This document shows positions 59,029-64,000 of a stretch of 64,000 nt of DNA, in pieces. The translations under genes were made by a program, and so were the position numbers. This DNA is from Slackia isoflavoniconvertens (GTDB taxonomy: Bacteria > Actinomycetota > Coriobacteriia > Coriobacteriales > Eggerthellaceae). The stretch's first letter is position 1, and the number at the start of each line of letters is the position of its first letter. The DNA lies in contig NZ_QIBZ01000004.1 of the NCBI RefSeq assembly GCF_003725955.1, forward strand, positions 1 through 64,000, given 5' to 3'. The notes beneath the pieces are model-generated. The model did not search any database, was not told where the DNA came from, and worked only from the letters and a program-made list of their open reading frames with translations.

Positions 59029-62000
59029 CGGCGGTTTGTGCCTCTCGTTTTGCTTCCCCGAGCGCGCGTCCCGTTTGACGCAGGTCTTCCGTCAGGGGCA
59101 ATTGCGGGCCGGTCGGGCGTGAAAGGCACGGGGCGGCCGTCGCCCGCAACGGGTGCCGAGGGGTTTTTCGGCGGCGTGGGAATATTGAGCTTTACCTTTG
59201 GCTTGCGAGTGACGCGCGCGCCTCCGACATAGGTGTTCGTTGCTTTCGGCTTTCCCTTTGTAGGAGCGCTCGGCGCCTCCTTGCCTGATGTTCCTCGTTT
59301 TGGACGTGTGCCTACGGTGTTTGTTCCGCGTTCGTTCGATGCGCTCGCTTTGCCGGAACGCGTCGCCGCAGGGGTTGCCGGCTTTTTCCTGGTGGCGTTG
59401 TCGGAGGCGTCAAGCGGCAGTCCCGCCGAATCGATTGGTTTGAGGCTGAAAAGGAATTCCCATATGGCTTCCATGAGATTTTCCGGTTGCTCGATTTCGA
59501 AATGCTTCATGGGAACCTGGAGCTTTTTTGTTTGGGCGATATAGCGGGCGCCTTCGCGTCGAAGCGGCGTCATCGTGCTGTCAGGCACAGAGATGGGCTC
59601 GACAGCGAGTTTGCCGCCGACAACCGTGATGACTTTCACGCCGACTTCGTTGGCCCATGCACGAATTTTTGAGCGTAGGAACATGTTTTCGCACGCTTCA
59701 GGCATATCGGGGTGCGCTTCGCGCGTGGCTTCGCGCAAGTCGTCGACAGCGCCAAGTGTATCGGCGCAGGCCAAGCGCCTGTAGAGCAAAACGCGCTCGT
59801 CGGTATTGGGGATATATTCTTCCGCGACGTAGGCATGCACGGGAATGTTCACCGTGATGTCGGAAAGGGCTGGAGGCAAGGAATCTGCCGCGCCTTCGCC
59901 CGCGCGCGCCGCATCGACGGCGCTTGAAATCATTTGTGCGAACAAATCGAAGCCAACGGCCGACATATTTCCACTTTGCTCTGCGCCAAGAAGGTCGCCC
60001 GCCCCTCGAATCTCAAGGTCCCTCATGGCAACGCGCATGCCGCTGCCGAGGTCGGTATGCTCGTTAATCGCTTCGAGGCGTTGCTGCGCTTCTTCGGTGA
60101 GGCTTACATGCTCGGGGAACATGAAGTAGGCGTACGCCTGCTTGCTCGAACGTCCCACACGGCCTTTAAGCTGGTACATCTGCGCGAGGCCGAGGCGCTG
60201 CGAGTCTTCGATGATGAGTGTGTTGGTGTGGGGATTGTCGATGCCGCTTTCGATAATCGTGGTGGCGACGAGCACATCGATCTCGCCCGCGCTGAAATCT
60301 TCCATCACGCGTTCAAGCTCTTCTTTGCCCATTTGGCCGTGCGCCACGCCGATGCGCGCTTCGCCAGCGGCTTCTTGCACGCGACGGACGGCTTCTTCGA
60401 TGGTGCGCACGCGATTGCTTACGTAATACACCTGTCCCCCACGATGCAGCTCACGGCGAATGGCGTCGCTTACGACATCGACGTCCCATTCGCCCACGTG
60501 CACTTCGACGGGGCGTCTGTTGCCCGGCGGCGTAAGGATGAGGCTCATGTCGCGCACGCCCGAAAGACTCATTTGCATGGTGCGCGGAATGGGCGTTGCC
60601 GAAAGCGTGAGCACGTCGATTTGTTCGCGCAGGTTCTTGAGCTGTTCTTTGTGCTGTACGCCGAATCGCTGCTCTTCGTCGATGATGACAAGGCCCAGGT
60701 CGTGTGGGTTCACGTCGCGTGAAAGCAGTCGGTGCGTGCCGACGAGCACCTGCACGGTCCCCTTCTCGAACCCTTCAAGCGCTGCCTTCATTTCTGCTGG
60801 CGAACGGAAGCGCGAAAGCACCTCAACGGTCACGCCGAATTCGTCGAAACGGTCTTTGAACGTTTGGTAGTGTTGCTGCGCCAGAATGGTCGTTGGGCAC
60901 AGTACCATGACTTGCTTGTTGTCTTGCGTTGCCTTGAAGGCCGCTCGCAGTGCGACTTCGGTTTTGCCAAACCCAACGTCGCCGCACACAAGGCGATCCA
61001 TGGGCTTGGGTGACTGCATATCGGCCTTCACTTCGGCGATGGCGGAAAGCTGATCTGCGGTTTCCGTATAGGGGAACGACTCTTCCATCTCGCGTTGCCA
61101 CGGCGTGTCGGGCGAATAGCGGAAGCCCTGCGCGCTTGCTCGGCGCGTGTATACGTCGACGAGGTCGAATGCGAGTTTCTTTGCAGCTTTTTTTGCTTTG
61201 TTTAGTTGGCGCGACCAGTCGCTCGTATTCAGGCGCGTGAGACGCGGGCTTGCGCCTTCGGGCCCTACGTAGCGCGTCACGCGGTCGAGCTGTTCGACCG
61301 GCACATAGAGGGCATCGCCTTCCGCGTACTGCAAAAGCAGATAGTCGCGCACGACACCCGATACCTCTTGGCGCACGATTTCTTTGAACAGCGCCACGCC
61401 GTGCACCGCATGAACGACGTAGTCGCCCGGTTTGAACGGGAACGTGACTTCGGTGATGTCGACATGGCGGCGATTGCGCACGCTCGAGCCACGACCTTGC
61501 GTGTCGTGGATTGAAATCATGCCGATTTTTGCCGCAGGAATGACCATGCCCAAGGGGATATCCACGTCGACGATGTTCACGACGCCTTTTTTCAGGGCAC
61601 GAACATTGCGATGCCACCAGGGGTGGTCGCTAAGCGATTTCGCGCGTTTTGCCTGCACAGGCGTGAGCGCGTGCTCAGGCTCGGCGTCGTCGCTTTCGTC
61701 GGGAGCCGAGTCGAGGATTTCATGCATGGGCAGTGAATTGTCGACGCAGAAGAGCTTCATGTCCTCGCGTGCGCGGAAATTCGGCACCGAAAAAACCACC
61801 GTGTAATGCTGCTCTACGAGCGTTCGCAGGCGCGCGAGGAGTTTTTCCGAATCGCCTGCCACCTCGGTGCGCTTTACGGGGAGCTCGGCATCGAGCACGC
61901 CACCCACGCGCATGATGGACGCGAGCGTGAAGCGCTGGTTGCTTCCGAAATCGAGCTTGGGAGCTGGCAGATAGAGCCTGTCAACGGGAATATGGCTGCC

Positions 62001-62981
62001 TGCGGCGCGCGATGAGGCGTCGTCGAAAGCGCGCAGGGCGTCGTCGATAATGCTGCGCGGCTCATCGAGCACGGTAAGCACGGTGCTCGATGCGTAGTCG
62101 GCAAGAATTTCGAGGTTGCCATACATGAGCGGCAAGGCTGCGTCGACGCCGTCGTGGTCGTTGCCAGAGTCAATCCATTCGAAAATCTCGCGCCATACAG
62201 GGTCGGTTTCTGCTTTTTTAGCCGCAGCTTTCGAGGCCTTGTAGAGCGCAGCTCCGCTCAAGCAGTATTCGCGCACGGGGAAAACGCGCGCTTCGTCAAG
62301 CGATGTGATCGTTTGGCCGGTGGAGGGCACGATTCGGCGAATCTCGTCGATTTCGTCGCCGAAAAAGTCAAGACGTACGGGAAAACCCGTATCGCCTGGA
62401 AAAACGTCGATGACGCCGCCGCGCACGCAAAACGTGCCGGGGCCTTCGATGGCGTCGCCGGTATTTTCGAAGCCACGAGAGACGAGCGCTCGCTCAACTT
62501 CCTCGAACGTGAGCACTTCGCCCGTGGCGGCATCGACGGGTTCTGTATCGCGATTGAAAATGACGGGGGCGAAAACACGTTCTTCATGGGGCGGCAATGC
62601 GCGAATGAGCGCAGCTCCGCTTGCGACGACGATTTTTTCCTCGCCGCGTTGAAGGGCCCAGCCAGCTGCCGTTCGGCGCGCGACCTCACGCGCGTCGGGA
62701 CGCTTCGGCGCAAAGGGGTAATCGCTCCGCGCGGGAAAATGCAGCACGGTTTCGTCGCCTACGTACGACGCGAGCGAGCGCGCGAAGTTTGAAGCGGCGT
62801 CTTCGCCGGGCACGACGACCAACATGGGTTGCGGCGTGTCGGCGAAACGAGCCGCAACGGCGAATGCGCGCGCTGATGAAGCGATGCCGAGCGCCGCGTC
62901 GCAGCCTGCGTCGAGTTTGCTGTAAACCGCCGAAAGCGCTTCGCTTTCGCGGAGGGCTCTCGTAAGCGCGTCAATGAGCAT
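59025..62981 (-). CDS. mfd: transcription-repair coupling factor Mfd, with C-terminal extension
   Basis: 1318 residues against about 1150 for most Mfd. It releases stalled RNA polymerase and recruits UvrA to lesions. The UvrB-like N-terminus, an RNA polymerase interacting domain (VHAVHGVALFKEIV), the translocase motor with VCGDVGFGKTEVALRA, LVIIDEEQRFGVQHKEQL, LSATPIPRTMQMSLSG and GRVGRSSKQAYAYF, and the C-terminal TRCF domain (EYIPNTDERVLLYRRL) follow in order. From about residue 1185 a Lys/Arg/Pro/Thr-rich low-complexity tail is added. The start at 62981 follows AAGGCGG. Confidence 0.94.
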   Translation of the reverse strand: MLIDALTRALRESEALSAVYSKLDAGCDAALGIASSARAFAVAARFADTPQPMLVVVPGEDAASNFARSLASYVGDETVLHFPARSDYPFAPKRPDAREVARRTAAGWALQRGEEKIVVASGAALIRALPPHEERVFAPVIFNRDTEPVDAATGEVLTFEEVERALVSRGFENTGDAIEGPGTFCVRGGVIDVFPGDTGFPVRLDFFGDEIDEIRRIVPSTGQTITSLDEARVFPVREYCLSGAALYKASKAAAKKAETDPVWREIFEWIDSGNDHDGVDAALPLMYGNLEILADYASSTVLTVLDEPRSIIDDALRAFDDASSRAAGSHIPVDRLYLPAPKLDFGSNQRFTLASIMRVGGVLDAELPVKRTEVAGDSEKLLARLRTLVEQHYTVVFSVPNFRAREDMKLFCVDNSLPMHEILDSAPDESDDAEPEHALTPVQAKRAKSLSDHPWWHRNVRALKKGVVNIVDVDIPLGMVIPAAKIGMISIHDTQGRGSSVRNRRHVDITEVTFPFKPGDYVVHAVHGVALFKEIVRQEVSGVVRDYLLLQYAEGDALYVPVEQLDRVTRYVGPEGASPRLTRLNTSDWSRQLNKAKKAAKKLAFDLVDVYTRRASAQGFRYSPDTPWQREMEESFPYTETADQLSAIAEVKADMQSPKPMDRLVCGDVGFGKTEVALRAAFKATQDNKQVMVLCPTTILAQQHYQTFKDRFDEFGVTVEVLSRFRSPAEMKAALEGFEKGTVQVLVGTHRLLSRDVNPHDLGLVIIDEEQRFGVQHKEQLKNLREQIDVLTLSATPIPRTMQMSLSGVRDMSLILTPPGNRRPVEVHVGEWDVDVVSDAIRRELHRGGQVYYVSNRVRTIEEAVRRVQEAAGEARIGVAHGQMGKEELERVMEDFSAGEIDVLVATTIIESGIDNPHTNTLIIEDSQRLGLAQMYQLKGRVGRSSKQAYAYFMFPEHVSLTEEAQQRLEAINEHTDLGSGMRVAMRDLEIRGAGDLLGAEQSGNMSAVGFDLFAQMISSAVDAARAGEGAADSLPPALSDITVNIPVHAYVAEEYIPNTDERVLLYRRLACADTLGAVDDLREATREAHPDMPEACENMFLRSKIRAWANEVGVKVITVVGGKLAVEPISVPDSTMTPLRREGARYIAQTKKLQVPMKHFEIEQPENLMEAIWEFLFSLKPIDSAGLPLDASDNATRKKPATPAATRSGKASASNERGTNTVGTRPKRGTSGKEAPSAPTKGKPKATNTYVGGARVTRKPKVKLNIPTPPKNPSAPVAGDGRPVPFTPDRPAIAPDGRPASNGTRARGSKTRGTNRR

Positions 62982-63090
62982 GCTGCCGCCTTATCGTTAA
63001 TGAGTATAGTTTGTGTTCTATACGTCTTGCCAAACACCAAAAGCCGCATTGCGCGGCCGAATGGGTTGAGTATAACAAAGCAGAATGGAA

Positions 63091-63316
63091 GCTCGATGTG
63101 GCGCGCATTTGTTTGGTGTGGTGCCGAATTTGCTCGATGTGGCACAAATGTGCGGTTGTGAACCCCCTTGTGAAGGGGCGTAGTTTACGTCAACTGTAAA
63201 ATACCAGGTCAACGCTTAATCTCTTTCAGTACTGTCTTAAGCACCACTTGATTCTGGAAAAAATATCGTTCACAACCGCAAATCTGTGCCAAAAAAGGAC
63301 GAATCTGTGCCAAAAA
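63091..63316. repeat. inverted and direct repeats between mfd and the sigma gene
   Basis: A 24-nt unit at 63140-63163 (starting TGGCACAAATGTGCGGTTGT) is inverted at 63268-63291 with 22 of 24 matches. GCTCGATGTGGC occurs at 63091 and 63132. AATCTGTGCCAAAAA occurs at 63281 and 63302, 21 bp apart. This 424-bp gap between divergent genes (62982-63405) has no other gene. The repeats look like paired regulator sites. Confidence 0.8.
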
Positions 63317-63405
63317 TAGAAGCTCCTGCAACATATACACCCTGTTATTCGTGTTAGAGGCGTCGACGAATAACCACGGCGATCGCATGACAGGTAAGGA
63401 ATCGA

Positions 63406-64000
63406 ATGAGTATCGACAATGAAGAGAGAAAGAAACGGTGCGCTGAAGCGATGCGCGTGCATGGCGATGCAGTGTATCGCTTGGCTTTCGCGCGCTGTCG
63501 AAATACGGCCGACGCCGAGGATATCTTTCAGACAACGTTCCTTAGGTTCTATGCTTCACCCATTCCGTTTGGCAATCCCGAACACGAAAAAGCGTGGCTG
63601 CTGCGCGTATGCATCAATGCGTGCAAAGATCTTCAAAAGAGCGCATGGCGCACGAAAGTATCTGCAATGCCCGATGAATTCGATGTTCCTGACACGAGCG
63701 CGCGAAAAGAGACAACGCCGCAAGAAGAAGCGCTCGATGAAGCTATGCAAGGGTTGTCGCCTGAGCAGCGCACAGTTGTTCATTTGCATTATTTCGAGGG
63801 CTTTTCGACTGGGGAGATAGCGCAAATGCTCGGCATGCGTTCGGCGACGGTGCGCAGCCATCTGCATAGAGCACGTATCGCCATGAGGAATGCCCTCGAG
63901 GATGCGGGTTTTCCGCAGACAAACGGACGAATAGGAGCTCCGGTTAAAGCGCAGAAAGTTTCATCACCCGAAAGACGTTTTTCGAATACGGCTTCTGACT
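63406..64000 (+). CDS. ECF-type RNA polymerase sigma factor, cut by the window end
   Basis: 198 codons are visible; the frame is still open at 64000. Region 2 reads MRVHGDAVYRLAFARCRNTA and DAEDIFQTTFLRFYA, followed by EKAWLLRVCINACKDLQKS. Region 4 reads LSPEQRTVVHLHYFEGFSTG and EIAQMLGMRSATVRSHLHRA, a helix-turn-helix for the -35 box. TAAGGA 5 nt upstream supports the ATG. An anti-sigma gene may follow outside the window. The paired repeats upstream may control it. Confidence 0.9.
   Translation, partial: MSIDNEERKKRCAEAMRVHGDAVYRLAFARCRNTADAEDIFQTTFLRFYASPIPFGNPEHEKAWLLRVCINACKDLQKSAWRTKVSAMPDEFDVPDTSARKETTPQEEALDEAMQGLSPEQRTVVHLHYFEGFSTGEIAQMLGMRSATVRSHLHRARIAMRNALEDAGFPQTNGRIGAPVKAQKVSSPERRFSNTASD

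Noticed and set aside
63419-63820. Plus-strand 133-codon frame near the right end
   Set aside because: The real gene is the sigma factor in another frame, starting at 63406 and open to the window end; the 133-codon frame is Arg/Lys-rich without motifs.

Overview
The window reads as chromosomal sequence of a high-GC Gram-positive anaerobe, most likely a Coriobacteriia member (Eggerthellales, Slackia/Eggerthella-like; genus not certain). The grounds are the codon use, the rpmF-plsX-rnc-smc-ftsY-ffh order, a LuxR-type regulator with about 12 membrane helices (a form typical of Eggerthellaceae), and acetate-forming plus dlt genes. No phage, insertion sequence, CRISPR array or rRNA gene was seen.

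Layout. 1-8.6 kb: ribosomal protein L32, phospholipid initiation (plsX), RNase III, SMC, and the two SRP GTPases ftsY and ffh. 8.8-14.1 kb: a glycolytic run gap-pgk-tpiA-gpmI. 14.4-21.9 kb: an aromatic amino acid cluster aroF-tyrA-aroB-aroC-pheA-aroE/aroK fusion-aroQ, then secG. 22.3-24.1 kb: six tRNA genes (2 Leu-GAG, Val, 2 Gly, Cys) in repeat-rich DNA. 24.5-32.7 kb: transport and accessory genes (AzgA-type purine permease, YfcE phosphodiesterase, amidohydrolase, cystine-type symporter, flippase-like protein, isochorismatase-type hydrolase). 32.9-37.9 kb: membrane LuxR regulator, Rrf2 regulator divergent from a cysteine block (27-codon Cys-containing leader ORF, cysK, cysteine desulfurase) and a thioesterase. 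38.2-44.4 kb: dltA-dltB-dltC-dltD, a DltX-like small protein and a secreted/membrane SxxK serine hydrolase. 44.8-57.9 kb: small membrane protein, dinB, glycosyltransferase, pta and ackA (convergent), HIT protein, xseB-xseA, metallopeptidase, RNase D, lipid kinase, unknown anchored protein, a yybP-ykoY Mn2+ riboswitch before terC, tatA. 58.0-64.0 kb: glucosaminidase and mfd on the minus strand, divergent from an ECF sigma factor cut by the window edge.

Most genes are ordinary housekeeping genes. The unusual part is between genes. At least seven intergenic composite hairpins (about 8.6, 9.9, 11.3, 11.5, 14.1, 21.3 and 24.2 kb) have long outer arms that differ in sequence from copy to copy but are complementary within each copy, around short conserved core segments. 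They fall into three core classes. A second family is a 33-nt hairpin with a 15-bp stem, found at 10.1, 17.4, 17.5, 26.1 and 55.5 kb with degenerate relatives near 25.9-26.0 kb. Other points worth a look are the Cys leader ORF before cysK, the DltX-like ORF at the unusual 3' end of the dlt operon followed by an SxxK hydrolase, tRNA-Gly 3'-end fragments near 24.1 kb, and paired repeats between mfd and the sigma gene.

Coordinates and starts were read by eye. Where a start differs from the longest open frame, the ribosome binding site that decided it is named.
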